Counted from the first letter of the stretch, positions 1 to 8,868 are shown. The stretch is 64,000 nt of DNA from Alistipes megaguti (GCF_900604385.1 NZ_LR027382.1:682001-746000), one strand, 5' to 3'. Translations and numbers: made by a program. Notes: generated from the letters alone by a model not told the origin.

Positions 1-1106
1 TTCGTAACCTGTCGGATGAGTCTTTGGTAGAGCAATGGAGCGAAAACGCTTATTATCAGTATTTCTGTGGCATGCAGGAGTTTACCCCGTCTGCCCCTTG
101 TGCGTCTTCAGAACTGGTTCATTTCCGCAAACGTATCGGTGAAAAGGGAATTGAACTCATTTTCCAGGAAAGTATCCGTGTGAATAACGACGATGATGAT
201 GGCCGTCATCATGATACGGCTTTTATTGATTCCACAGTTCAGGAAAAGAACATCACTTACCCCACGGATGCAAAGTTGCATAAGAAGATCGTGAAGAAAG
301 TTCTTGGCATTGTAAAAAAGCTGGGACTTCCCCTGCGCCAAAGCTACACCTTTGTGCTGAAGAAGATCTATCGTGACCAGCGTTTCCGGAACCATCCCAA
401 AAACAGGGAAAAAGCTCTCAGGGCGGACAGGCGTTTACGTACAATAGCCGGAAGACTTGTCAGGGAACTGAAGCGTAATCTTAAAGAGAATCACGACTAT
501 GATAAATTGCTCAGACTCTTTGAAACCGTTCTGTCCCAAAGGCGGAACAGCCGGAAAAAGATTTATTCCATCCATGAGCCGGACGTGCAATGTATCAGCA
601 AGGGTAAAGAACATAAAAAATATGAATTCGGCAACAAGGTGTCCATCATACGTTCTGCCACAGGAATTATTCTTGGAGCCATATCCTTTCGCAATGAATA
701 TGACGGTCATACCATCGAGTCTTCCTTGGCGCAGGTAGAACGGTTAACCGGAAGGAAGATTAAAGTGCTGGCTGGTGATAGAGGATACAGAGGCAGGAAG
801 GAAATTAACGGGACGAAGATTATGATTCCCGATGTTCCCAAGAAATCAGACAGACGTTATCAGAAGCTGAAAAAACATAAACTTTTCTGCAAGCGTGCAG
901 GTATAGAACCAACAATAGGTCACTTAAAGTCAGATTACCGATTGGGCCGCAACTTTTATAAAGGTGTGGTCGGGGATGCTGTGAACGTGCTACTGGCGGC
1001 AGCAGCCTATAACTTCAAAAGAGCCATGAAAGCTCTTTGGTGCATGCTTCATAAAATCTGCGAGATACTGTGGAAAAACGATATCTCGCAAAAATGGGCT
1101 TTTTAA
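1..1106 (+). CDS. IS5-type DDE transposase, cut by left window edge
   Basis: The frame is open from base 3, so the gene begins outside the window; 367 C-terminal residues are visible. The protein has an N-terminal helical region containing YYQYFCG, typical of IS5-type transposases, and a DDE catalytic core: Asp in DTAFIDST, Asp in LAGDRGYRG and Glu in IEPTIGHLKSDYR. It would cut and rejoin the ends of its own element. The right end of the element probably lies just after the stop, near 1110-1125, but without the left end the inverted repeats cannot be paired. Base composition is AT-rich, unlike the chromosome after 14 kb. The family call is firm; the IS subgroup is not. Confidence 0.85.
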   Translation, partial: RNLSDESLVEQWSENAYYQYFCGMQEFTPSAPCASSELVHFRKRIGEKGIELIFQESIRVNNDDDDGRHHDTAFIDSTVQEKNITYPTDAKLHKKIVKKVLGIVKKLGLPLRQSYTFVLKKIYRDQRFRNHPKNREKALRADRRLRTIAGRLVRELKRNLKENHDYDKLLRLFETVLSQRRNSRKKIYSIHEPDVQCISKGKEHKKYEFGNKVSIIRSATGIILGAISFRNEYDGHTIESSLAQVERLTGRKIKVLAGDRGYRGRKEINGTKIMIPDVPKKSDRRYQKLKKHKLFCKRAGIEPTIGHLKSDYRLGRNFYKGVVGDAVNVLLAAAAYNFKRAMKALWCMLHKICEILWKNDISQKWAF

Positions 1107-1465
1107 GGGACGACTATATAGCTTTCGATGGCGTATTTTGCCTCTGCATTTCGAACAGATCCATCGGAATAATTGAAAATAAATTGTTTTTTGTAAACTC
1201 TTTATAATCCTTAGGATTGGCAAATACAACCATACGAGGAATCATAAAACGATGAACACCAATATTTTTTATTACAGGTGCATCTATCCGAAATTTGCAT
1301 CTTTAACCTCAAACCTCAATGTAAAATCTAAGTCCATGATAAAATTTACCAAAGGACCTGCCTTAAGTCTATAGAGATCCAGTTTATAAGATGACACCAT
1401 AATTTGATTCTCATTGACAATCCAACTATTGTCATTATCAACTGGTAATGTATTTTGAATACAAT

Positions 1466-2416
1466 GAAGTGATTTAAACTTATTTCATTCTCTTAAAATT
1501 GCATCAAAATGTTAAAGCACAGCATACAAATAGAATTATTCCTTATATTATGGGTGCCCAAACTCATATATAGTGAAAGTCCTATGTACACTGTGCTCGA
1601 CAAAGATACGATAAAAAATGAGATATTGCCTCATCTTTCGAAGGCAAAACGTGGTTATGTCACTCAAAGTTGCCTAATAGAGGTTGTAAACGCCATCTTG
1701 TACAAGTTGAAGACCGGTTGTCAATGGGCATTCCTTCCTGTGGAAGCCCTGTTTAGCGGCAAGGTACTGAGCCATGGTGCCGTATATCATCATTACAACA
1801 AATGGAGCAAGTCGGGCGAGTGGAAATCCATGTGGGTCAGGTTGCTTGACAAACACCGCAATGAGTTGGACATGTCCGGCGTGGATTTGGACGGGAGCCA
1901 CACGGCTGCACTCCGTGGCGGTGAAGAAGTCGGATACCAAGGGCGGAAGAAACGGAAGACGACCAACGCACTCTACCTAACAGACAGGCAAGGACTTCCG
2001 ATTGCCATGTCTTCTCCGAAATCCGGCGAACACCATGACGTACATGACATAGAAAAGGTCATTGGTGACATGTTCAACGACCTTGAGAAATCCCATATTC
2101 GGGTTGACGGCCTTTTCCTCAATGCCGATGCCGGATTCGATTGCGATGCCTTACGTGGTTTCCTGTGTGAAAAAGAGATCATCGCAAACATCTGCATCAA
2201 TAAACGGAGAGAAAATGCCGATGACATCTTTGTTGATGATGAACTGTATGCTGAAAGGTATTCCATCGAACGGACCAACGCTTGGATGGACAGTTTCAGG
2301 ACTCTATTGAACCGGTTTGATACAACTGTTGCCAACTGGACATCTTGGAATTACCTGGCAGTCGCGGTCTTGTTACTAAAGAAAATTTCACGAAAACAAA
2401 AAGTTTAAATCACTTC
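1466..2416 (+). mobile_element. Complete IS5-type insertion sequence, about 951 bp
   Basis: A perfect 16-bp inverted repeat, GAAGTGATTTAAACTT at 1466-1481 and its complement at 2401-2416, bounds a single transposase gene. AAT occurs directly outside both ends (1463-1465 and 2417-2419), consistent with a 3-bp target duplication. The right repeat overlaps the end of the transposase gene. The element sits inside a minus-strand gene whose frame is restored on excision, which confirms the boundaries independently. Confidence 0.85.
1584..2408 (+). CDS. IS5-family transposase (two-domain DDE type)
   Basis: 274-residue transposase of the element at 1466-2416. The N-terminal part (about residues 1-75) is the helix-rich DNA-binding domain common to compact IS5 elements (DUF4096-like), with CQWAFLPVE and YHHYNKW. 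The C-terminal part holds the DDE core: Asp in VDLDGSHTAA, Asp in NADAGFD and Glu in YSIERTNAW. ATG at 1584 is preferred over the upstream in-frame ATG at 1509 because the homologous fold starts at MYTVLDKDTI. All catalytic residues are present, so it may be active. The stop codon lies within the right inverted repeat. Confidence 0.85.
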   Translation: MYTVLDKDTIKNEILPHLSKAKRGYVTQSCLIEVVNAILYKLKTGCQWAFLPVEALFSGKVLSHGAVYHHYNKWSKSGEWKSMWVRLLDKHRNELDMSGVDLDGSHTAALRGGEEVGYQGRKKRKTTNALYLTDRQGLPIAMSSPKSGEHHDVHDIEKVIGDMFNDLEKSHIRVDGLFLNADAGFDCDALRGFLCEKEIIANICINKRRENADDIFVDDELYAERYSIERTNAWMDSFRTLLNRFDTTVANWTSWNYLAVAVLLLKKISRKQKV

Positions 2417-2613
2417 AATATCTCAGATCAGACAAAATTTCCTTACCTGTTTTATTTTCATCAACAGCAACAACCACAAAGTCCTTACTTCCCGCAGATT
2501 TAAAACCATGCGGGGTTAATTCAAAATAATTCCCGGCTATAACATTAGCAATTGCCCCCCAGAAAAGACAACAAATACAAAAAAACTTTTTCATAGTATC
2601 GCAATTTCTTATG

Positions 2614-2649
2614 AAAAAGGCTCGACAACCGTCAGATTGTCAAGCCTTT
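2614..2649 (-). terminator. Terminator of the original tRNA-Pro locus
   Basis: AAAGGCTcGACAA and TTGTCAAGCCTTT form a stem on either side of an 8-base loop. The same hairpin with a different loop follows the intact tRNA-Pro at 13911-13946. This copy lies outside the left attachment repeat and is therefore the likely chromosomal terminator displaced by the integration. Confidence 0.65.
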
Positions 2650-2650
2650 C

Positions 2651-2702
2651 CTTCAGTCGGGGTGACTGGATTCGAACCAGCGACCACACGCCCCCCAGAC
2701 GT
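2651..2702 (-). repeat. Left attachment site: 3' half of tRNA-Pro (52-bp direct repeat)
   Basis: This 52-bp stretch is identical to 13947-13998. It contains the T-arm, variable loop and 3' part of the anticodon arm of tRNA-Pro(GGG), but the 5' half of the tRNA is missing to its right. It is the expected scar of site-specific integration into a tRNA gene. Confidence 0.85.
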
Positions 2703-2756
2703 TACAAACAGCCAATAACAATCTATTAGCCAGACGATTACAGCGACAGATCATCT

Positions 2757-2779
2757 GCGGTTTACACGACAGTTTACAC
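2757..2779 (+). repeat. Putative integrase arm-type site, left end
   Basis: GCGGTTTACAC, 4 bases, then GTTTACAC. It matches 13823-13845 at 21 of 23 positions in the same orientation. It lies 54 bp inside the left attachment repeat, where tyrosine integrases usually have arm sites. Function is inferred from position. Confidence 0.6.
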
Positions 2780-2917
2780 GGATACAAAACCACGGTTGAT
2801 TAAACAATAAGTGAATTGAGGAGATATGACATTAAAGAAAGGACAAACTTTAGCAAAGGGGCATATTTGAGCCCCCTTGCAAAGTCTGTCCTCGGAAACT
2901 GTTAGATGTTTTTGTAT

Positions 2918-3379
2918 TTATGCAAACTGTTCCAAATATTTCTCATTGAAGCCAGCCAGTGAAAAGCGGAACTCTTTCTTGGTACCATTTTGTGCCGTAT
3001 AGTTGAACACAATAGTATCGCTGTGGATATGCGCTTCAAAAAGATTGAGTGTATATCCTATTGGTGGAATGGTAATGACATTCGGAAATTTTACGATGTA
3101 GGGTCTTTGACTGGACTCTTGAGGTGGTAGTGTAAAATTGAATCCTGTTTGTAGAAGGCCTCTTTTTAGAAAGGAGATTGTAGCGGCTTGAGTAAGGTCT
3201 ATATCGAGTTCAAGGAAGTAGTAGAACTCAACGGGTGTGGGATTGTCTTTTCGGCGTCCTACAAAAAGACATATTCCATCAAGATCATAGGATATGGATT
3301 TGGCAACATAGGAGATTTCAATATCATTCAATATCTCTGTGCCCGTTTGTCAATCTGTTATCGGTGTTTTTCTTTTCAT
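2918..3379 (-). CDS. Hypothetical protein with an in-frame TGA near its start
   Basis: No family is recognised. From ATG at 3379 the frame reads MKRKTPITD, TGA (3350-3352), QTGTEILNDIEISYV and on to TAA at 2918, 153 residues if TGA is sense. Without readthrough the first usable start is TTG at 3331, giving 137 residues. The protein looks like a soluble beta-rich domain (YPLV-type strands such as YIVKFPNVITIPPIG) and has no Trp encoded by TGG. The TGA falls where Trp would be plausible. It is the first gene inside the left end of the integrative element and is followed by more than 200 bp without a gene. Start choice and TGA meaning are uncertain. Confidence 0.5.
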
Positions 3380-3526
3380 TTCAGCTAAAATTTATAGGGT
3401 GATTAAATCTTTGATTATGATGTAAATATAGCTAAAATTCATGAGATTTGCAAGTGATATATTATTTAGACTTGAAAAACGATTAAACAGAAATCGTTCC
3501 CCCAAGTCTATCCCTCGTTTGAAAGA

Positions 3527-3981
3527 TTACATTTCTCGCATTAGTTGATCGCAAGCATTTCTATTTAGTTCCAATAAAATATCACGCAGCGAATAATAAA
3601 AGTCTGCAATCGTCACATGATCCATTTCTCGATTTGGCATAACATACTTTTCCACCGATTGATTCGTAATGCAATTTTCAAACACTATTTTTCTGCCCAT
3701 GAAATAAGAACAACCTCTGTCTGGAAAAACATGTTTAACCTTGAACATCCCCCGTTGATAAGATGTTGGTTTTTGTCTTTGTTTATAATCTGAATTTGAG
3801 GCCACCAATATTTATCGGGATAAGATGGGGTCGGGTGAGACTTATCATACATGAAAGCAACATACATTTCTATATCTTGCTCTCCTTGTTCTCTTAACTT
3901 ATCCTGTAATTCCTGGAATGATTGTGCTTCGATAAATTTACCCTCCAAGGTAACAGCATAGTATTCTGTGCTTTTTTGCAT
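3527..3981 (-). pseudogene. Small hypothetical gene with a frameshift at a G5 run
   Basis: The 5' part, from ATG at 3981, reads MQKSTEYYAVTLEGKFIEAQ and continues to PSYPDKYWWPQIQI. After a run of five G (3749-3753, C on the plus strand) the plausible protein continues in another frame as MFKVKHVFPDRGCSYFMGRK to CDQLMREM and a TAA at 3527. Adding one G restores a single protein of about 151 residues. The unshifted frame runs on only to a TAG at 3685. A real homopolymer deletion, a sequencing error or phase variation are all possible. No family is recognised. It sits downstream of the LRR lipoprotein gene on the same strand. Confidence 0.55.
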
Positions 3982-4046
3982 AATAAGTCAAATTATATTT
4001 AACCTCTCCTGCCATGCAGAGACACAGCAGGAGAGGATCGTTGTTT

Positions 4047-5915
4047 TTATTCATCTAATTCTGTAATGCTTCTAAATTCATTCCAGCCATATTCGCGTTT
4101 ATAGGCATAGGTACAACCCGAGGGTACTTTAAGTTCCGCATAAGGATCTATCCAATCAAAAGCATTTTTTTCACAAGTCGGTGGCGTTTCTGTGCCGATT
4201 TTGAATAAACGCAGTTCGGAATCACCGTGAAAAGCATATTCACCGATCGTCTTAACCTGCGTACAAGCTGACATATCGACGATCATCAATTTATCCAAAT
4301 CGATGAAAGCTCTTTTTCCGATAGTTTTCAGTTTAGAGCCATTCTCAAAGGTTACGGTTGCCAAAGAGGAACAGTTGCTGAATACTGAGGCTTCAATCGT
4401 TTCTACACTTGCTGGAATCTCAATAGAGGTTATAGGACAATCTGAGAAAGCTCCATAATAATAATCAGAATAATAAGAATCAGAAGAATAACCACCACCG
4501 ATAGTTTTCAGATTGGAGCCTTTCTCAAAGGTTACGGTTGCCAATTTAGAACAATTCTTGAATGCCGCCATTTCAATCGTTTCTACGCTTGCTGGAATCT
4601 CAATAGAGGTTATTGGACAATCTGAGAAAGCTCCATAATAATAATCAGAATAATAATGACAACTACCACCGATAGTTTTCAGATTGGAGCCTTTCTCAAA
4701 GGTTACGGTTGCCAATTTAGAACAGCCGTAGAATGCCGCCTCTTCAATCGTTTCTACGCTTGCTGGAATCTCAATAGAGGTCAATGCTGCACAATCCGAA
4801 AAAGCACCATAATAATAAACATAATAATGAGAAGAAAGACCACCACCGATAGTTTTCAGATTGGAGCCTTTCTCAAAGGTTACGGTTGCCAATTTAGAAC
4901 AATTCTTGAATGCAGTCGCTTCAATCGTTTCTACGCTTGCTGGAATCTCAATAGAGGTCAATGCTGCACAATCCGAAAAAGCACCATAATAATAAGGAGA
5001 CTCAGGATTATAACCACCGCCGATAGTTTTCAGTTGAGAACCTTTCTCAAAGGTTACTGTTGTCAGAGAGGAACACCCTTTGAATGCCTCCTGTTCAATC
5101 GTTTCTACGCTTGCTGGAATCTCAATAGAGGTTATTGGACAATGCTCAAAAGCGTAATTTCCAATTGCTTTCAAATGTGAGCCTTTCTCGAAAGTTACGG
5201 TTGCCAATTTAGAACAATTATTGAATGCCGCCTGTTCAATTGTTTCCACACTGGCAGGAATTTCAATAGAGGTTAGCCCATTTTTTGAAAATGCATATTC
5301 TCCAATCGTTATCAAGGTATTGGGAAGTATCACAGACGAGATATTTTTTGAGTTATACAATGCCTTATTGGGCAATGTCGAGATATTTACTTCTGAAATA
5401 TCGAGAACGCCTAAATATGGCAACTGATCCTTGATAAAAAGAAAATCCTCAAGATTTAATTCACCCGTAATTTTTAATGATAGGATTGTCTCAATATTCA
5501 GTCCCATTTTTTGCAGAGTCGTTGCCAATGCTCCTTTTTGGGGTACATGTACTATAACTGGCGATGGCTCAGCCTGCTTGATTGTCACGATTTCATATAA
5601 TTGATAGTTGTAGTCATATATGAAAATTTTGCCTTCTCGCTTCTCTGGAGTGGAATTGGGCTTAACCTCAAATTTAATCTCGATGCATACTTCTGACCAT
5701 TGAATATCATTTATAATAATCCAATCAGAATCCGTTTCCATATTGGAACAGACGGTTTTAATGATAAACTCACCGCCTAATGCTTCTGCTTCGATTTCGG
5801 ATGTAATAATCGTTTCAGAATTAGAATCGTCTATATCTGCATTGCCTTCTGTATCACTTTTGGAGCAACCGCCCAAAAAGGTAATGAACAGCGTAAGTAA
5901 TAATAACTTTTTCAT
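4047..5915 (-). CDS. BspA-like leucine-rich repeat surface lipoprotein with BACON domain
   Basis: 622 residues. A lipoprotein signal ends in LGGC (Cys about residue 17), so the protein should be lipid-anchored and probably exported to the surface. Residues about 35-115 resemble a BACON domain (SDWIIINDIQWSEV, strand-rich, ending VTIKQAEP). Residues about 135-600 are LRR_5/BspA repeats built on LTSIEIPASVETIE..AF..CSKL with TVTFEKGS. Several repeats carry Tyr-rich insertions (YYYGAFSDC). BspA-like proteins bind host matrix proteins or other bacteria; that role is by family only. Four repeat units are nearly identical in DNA. The 5943-6284 gene lies 27 bp upstream on the same strand, suggesting co-transcription. 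It appears to be cargo of the integrative element. Confidence 0.85.
   Translation of the reverse strand: MKKLLLLTLFITFLGGCSKSDTEGNADIDDSNSETIITSEIEAEALGGEFIIKTVCSNMETDSDWIIINDIQWSEVCIEIKFEVKPNSTPEKREGKIFIYDYNYQLYEIVTIKQAEPSPVIVHVPQKGALATTLQKMGLNIETILSLKITGELNLEDFLFIKDQLPYLGVLDISEVNISTLPNKALYNSKNISSVILPNTLITIGEYAFSKNGLTSIEIPASVETIEQAAFNNCSKLATVTFEKGSHLKAIGNYAFEHCPITSIEIPASVETIEQEAFKGCSSLTTVTFEKGSQLKTIGGGYNPESPYYYGAFSDCAALTSIEIPASVETIEATAFKNCSKLATVTFEKGSNLKTIGGGLSSHYYVYYYGAFSDCAALTSIEIPASVETIEEAAFYGCSKLATVTFEKGSNLKTIGGSCHYYSDYYYGAFSDCPITSIEIPASVETIEMAAFKNCSKLATVTFEKGSNLKTIGGGYSSDSYYSDYYYGAFSDCPITSIEIPASVETIEASVFSNCSSLATVTFENGSKLKTIGKRAFIDLDKLMIVDMSACTQVKTIGEYAFHGDSELRLFKIGTETPPTCEKNAFDWIDPYAELKVPSGCTYAYKREYGWNEFRSITELDE
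4494..5190 (-). repeat. Near-identical 170-180 bp tandem repeats within the LRR gene
   Basis: The segment ACCGATAGTTTTCAG recurs near 4497, 4669, 4845 and (with one change) 5021, so units are about 172-177 bp. Units are almost identical except for a variable stretch of Tyr, Ser and Gly codons. This identity favours recombination that adds or removes LRR units. Confidence 0.8.
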
Positions 5916-5942
5916 AGGATGAATGATGAAAATGTTAAAGTG

Positions 5943-6284
5943 TCAGATTTCCTGGTAATGAAATATCTGTTGTAACTTATCATGTACTTTGAGCCCGTTT
6001 TTCCAGTCTATTTTTGTATTCTCGTTTATTGATGCTAAATTGATAGGATCACCAATCAGCCCATTTACCACCATGTGACCTTGATAGAGGTAATAAACAT
6101 CCATCCTTTGGATGATTTGGATGCATGGTTTTATTTTCCTCTCGTTGGGGCTGTCTGGATTAATCCGAATATTCAATTTTTCGTATTGATGTTTGCAATT
6201 TTGCAATGTCAATTCGAGATTATCTCCATTCGGACGAATAGAAACAATCGAATAAACAACAGGCAGATGATAACGGGCTGTCAT
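5943..6284 (-). CDS. Hypothetical protein upstream of LRR lipoprotein
   Basis: 113 residues, no recognised family, no signal peptide or membrane segment. It starts MTARYHLPVVYSIVSIRPNG and ends HYQEI-TGA. It has alternating strands (NLELTLQNCKHQYEKLNIRI) and one Trp encoded by TGG. It is 27 bp upstream of the lipoprotein and in the same frame, with the TGA as the only stop between them. An internal signal peptide makes a fused product unlikely. Co-transcription with the LRR gene is inferred from spacing. Confidence 0.5.
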   Translation of the reverse strand: MTARYHLPVVYSIVSIRPNGDNLELTLQNCKHQYEKLNIRINPDSPNERKIKPCIQIIQRMDVYYLYQGHMVVNGLIGDPINLASINENTKIDWKNGLKVHDKLQQIFHYQEI

Positions 6285-6941
6285 AATGTTTGTACCGTAT
6301 CAACTCCTGCTGCGGTGGTTTATATACAAAAAGAAAGTGTGGAGTTGTTCGTTTATCGACCGAGAGGCATTTGGCGTAGCCCGTAAGCAAATAAACAATA
6401 CCCCACACCGAATAAGTATATATCAGAATGATATATGCCTATACACGGTGATGAGTGTCTGTATTGCCTATCCTTGCTTACTTAAAAATCGCCAAATTTT
6501 CTCGGTAAGGATTAGCGAAACACTTTCACTAAACTAATATGTTACCGCCCATCGAGACGATGGCACAAAGTTAGGAAATGTTTCTCAATACGCAACACTC
6601 TTGGGGTATTGTAGTTGCAAAGTTCTTGAAAACAAAGCATCTTTCCAATAGTGGAGTATATGGATTCAAAACTTTGTTCTTTATAGATTGGGATAAAAGA
6701 TTTGAAGTTTACGCCTGCATAAATTCAAAAATTCTGTTTTTCGGAATCCTCAAAACCACGGATTCCGACTTTACGTCAGCATAAATTCCATATCTGTAAG
6801 TTGTAGATTTTGCAGCAAATCGTAATATGTAGATTATAAACGACATAGCCATTTTGTTATGTATTAGTGCGCTTTGTTTTGGAGCATAAGAAAATACCCC
6901 TGCCGTCATAAGACAGCAAGGGTATTCTTCTCTGTAAAGCG
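6285..6941. other. 657-bp intergenic region of the integrative element
   Basis: No gene can be supported here. It separates the lipoprotein group from the DUF3871/ATPase group. It holds a short direct repeat (TTTACG, 4 bases, CATAAATTC near 6709 and 6768), a small hairpin (GGAATCC/GGATTCC near 6740-6763) and a terminator at 6892-6930. A minus-strand promoter for the 5943-6284 gene should be here but no clear TAnnTTTG with a paired -33 box was found. Confidence 0.5.
6892..6930 (-). terminator. Terminator after the DUF3871 gene
   Basis: On the minus strand AATACCCTTGCTGTC pairs with GACGGCAGGGGTATT around a short loop and is followed by TTCTT. It starts 12 bp past the stop codon of the DUF3871 gene. 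Confidence 0.65.
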
Positions 6942-7979
6942 TTACTCCACAAACCAACTGTACTCGGTATCCCCCTCCAAGGCACGACCGATTCCTGCAA
7001 TCAGCTCCGTTGCATTCAGCGACCTGTCAAGGAAGGTGTCGATGTAGCTGGACTTGTTGGCTCCTGTAAAGAGGTTATAGACCTTCCACAAGTCAATCTC
7101 GGGATTGTCCCCTCGTGAAAAGTGCTCGTCCGTGTAGTAAGCCTTTGCCACGGCATTGATGTGGCAGTCGGTAAACTCCAAGGCTGGAAGCTGCCGTTTC
7201 TCGGCGGTGGGCAGGTATTGATACAAGCGTGCTTTGCCGATCAACTGGGCAAACTGGTGTTCACTGAGCGATTGCCGTTGTAAGGCTGCCATCTGCTGAA
7301 TATGCCGTTCGGCATCGTATTGCTGAAACAACTGCAACGAAACCTCAAACAAGTCCTGCATACTCATTACCCGCAACTCCCGCTTGAATCCATCGGTCGA
7401 TACACACAGGTTGCAACAGACAAGGTTCTTGAATCCGATGAAGACCTTGAACTTCTCGACCGTCTTTTTCGAATAGAGATTTTCGTGGTTGTAGGCCCTT
7501 ACCCCTCCAATCGAGAGATGGAGCCGATTGCCTGCCACCTCCTCGTAAATCGAGGGAACCTCAAAGCAGAAGGCCATGCGTTCGTAATAAATGGTCTTGT
7601 CCGTCTCCAGGAGCTGGTTCACGGGCTTGTGTATGGCCTCGGGAATCCGACCCTTGATGATATGCGAAACGACAATATCGGGCGTGTCGATGGCCTCCTG
7701 TGGAAACAACCGATGGGCAGCGTTCCAAACGGTCTCAACAAAACTCTGGTGGGAGATGGTCACCTCGTTGTCCTTGCTGAATACGGGAACGACACAATCG
7801 TTCTTCAGATGGGCCATATCAACAGGCTTGGTGTTGGCATCGATAAAGTGACGGGTCCGCGGTGCAGTTCCGAGCGATACAATCGGAGTTACGGGACGCT
7901 CCTCTACAATGGTTGCCTCCTCCACGGGGAGATTCAACCCTACGGCAAATTCGGGATTAGGCTGAAAGGCTGGAAGCAT
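6942..7979 (-). CDS. DUF3871 family protein
   Basis: 345 residues, recognised as a DUF3871 protein, a family of unknown function seen mainly on Bacteroidetes mobile elements. Visible features are a Pro-rich N-terminus (VEERPVTPIVSLGTAPRTRH), a central region with LHLSIGGVRAYNHENLYSK and a C-terminal YNLFTGANKSSYIDTFLDRS. There is no signal peptide or membrane segment. It overlaps the end of the upstream RecA-like ATPase gene by 23 bp, so translation is probably coupled and the two may work together on element DNA. It resembles DUF932-type plasmid proteins in context, not demonstrably in sequence. Confidence 0.7.
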   Translation of the reverse strand: MLPAFQPNPEFAVGLNLPVEEATIVEERPVTPIVSLGTAPRTRHFIDANTKPVDMAHLKNDCVVPVFSKDNEVTISHQSFVETVWNAAHRLFPQEAIDTPDIVVSHIIKGRIPEAIHKPVNQLLETDKTIYYERMAFCFEVPSIYEEVAGNRLHLSIGGVRAYNHENLYSKKTVEKFKVFIGFKNLVCCNLCVSTDGFKRELRVMSMQDLFEVSLQLFQQYDAERHIQQMAALQRQSLSEHQFAQLIGKARLYQYLPTAEKRQLPALEFTDCHINAVAKAYYTDEHFSRGDNPEIDLWKVYNLFTGANKSSYIDTFLDRSLNATELIAGIGRALEGDTEYSWFVE

Positions 7980-8685
7980 GGCTGTGGAGGTTTTGCGTGG
8001 AAGGATTCGATTGCGTGGTCTGCGTCATGTTGCACCATTTGAGGATGGCTTGCCCCACGGCAGGAGTTATCGTGAACTCGGGACGCCCTGTAAAGAGCCC
8101 TGTTCGGTCTTTGGAGGTGGTGGCCTTGTGGTTCATGGCGATGTCCAGCACGGCGGTGAACTCATAGTCCACGTTATCACGCTGTACGGCCTTCAGGCCC
8201 ACCTTCTCGGGGACCATCTTTCCGTTCTTGTCCGAGAGGACATAATCCTGCTTGGAACGCATGGTGCAGATGATGTGGCATGAGGAGTTGAGAATGCGTT
8301 GGATGAAGGCATTCTGACGGGGTGTGACCTTGGCCCAGTTGGCAAAGGAGTTTCCTTGCAGGTTGGCGTGGAAATCGAGCAGGTAGTCCCAGCAATGAGA
8401 GATGCTGTCGATGACGATGACCTCGGCACCCGCCTGTTCACAAATACCGATAGCCTCGATGTAGGTCTCGGGAGAGTAGTCGGGCAGGGTGAGAACCTGA
8501 TAATTGCCCAGATGGGCATAGAGATCGGCCGAACCGTTCTCGGAATCGATGACGGCAACACGGGACCAGTCGGAGGTCATGCCGTAAGCGATGAGGAGCG
8601 AGGAGTAGGTCTTTCCCGACCCCGAGGCTCCAGCCAGTGCCAGCCGCATTTTGGCTGCACGGCGCATGGATGGACGTAATTGCAT
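7957..8685 (-). CDS. RecA-like AAA ATPase (phage nucleotide-binding type)
   Basis: 242 residues from ATG at 8685. Walker A is LAGASGSGKTYSS (about residues 17-29) and Walker B is AEVIVIDSISHCWD. The fold is the compact RecA-like ATPase found in phages and mobile elements (AAA_24; Sak4-like annealases are the closest described group). Such proteins act on single-stranded DNA during replication or recombination. An ATG 36 bp further upstream would add MYLFIHHLICSF; the shorter form is preferred because it starts just before the conserved MRLALAG. It is the first gene of a pair with DUF3871. Confidence 0.75.
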   Translation of the reverse strand: MQLRPSMRRAAKMRLALAGASGSGKTYSSLLIAYGMTSDWSRVAVIDSENGSADLYAHLGNYQVLTLPDYSPETYIEAIGICEQAGAEVIVIDSISHCWDYLLDFHANLQGNSFANWAKVTPRQNAFIQRILNSSCHIICTMRSKQDYVLSDKNGKMVPEKVGLKAVQRDNVDYEFTAVLDIAMNHKATTSKDRTGLFTGRPEFTITPAVGQAILKWCNMTQTTQSNPSTQNLHSHASSLSA

Positions 8686-8786
8686 AAAGCTACAAATTAG
8701 ATGATGAATAAATAAATACACTCATCATCTGTCTGTTGCTTTTGTTGTTAGTCTGGAAAAATTCCCGATAATCTGCCACAAAAAAT

Positions 8787-8827
8787 CCCTCCCCGAAATT
8801 CGCTTTCCAAACCGAACAGGGGGAGGG
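8787..8827 (-). terminator. Terminator after the helicase frame
   Basis: On the minus strand CCCTCCCC pairs with GGGGAGGG across a 25-base loop and is followed by ATTTTTTG. It lies 42 bp past the TAG at 8869 and about 130 bp past the TGA at 8956, so it fits the longer readthrough product better. Confidence 0.55.
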
Positions 8828-8868
8828 GTGTTTTACGGTGCCTTGGAACGGGGGCAGTATTCATGTAA

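Larger units (their letters stand above)
1114..2594 (-). pseudogene. Secreted protein gene split by an IS and a frameshift
   Basis: Reading the minus strand from ATG at 2594 gives a signal peptide (MKKFFCICCLFWGAIA) and then GNYFELTPHGFK up to SDLRY, where the IS at 1466-2416 interrupts it. Removing the IS and one copy of its AAT target duplication restores the frame as LRYCIQNT. The protein continues through SWIVNENQIMVSSYKLDLY to DANF, then shifts frame near 1288-1293. The next frame continues with RIDAPVIKNIGVHRFMIP and stops at 1114, close to the end of the first transposase gene, so the 3' end may also be cut by that IS. The product family is not recognised; the layout resembles small secreted Bacteroidetes proteins. 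The reconstruction was done by hand. Confidence 0.75.

Noticed and set aside
4494..5190. CRISPR-like direct repeats
   Set aside because: They are in-frame coding repeats of an LRR protein.
5915..6284. Readthrough of the TGA at 5943 fusing the small gene to the LRR lipoprotein
   Set aside because: The frames do line up, but the fusion would bury a lipoprotein signal peptide inside the protein, so TGA is most simply a real stop.
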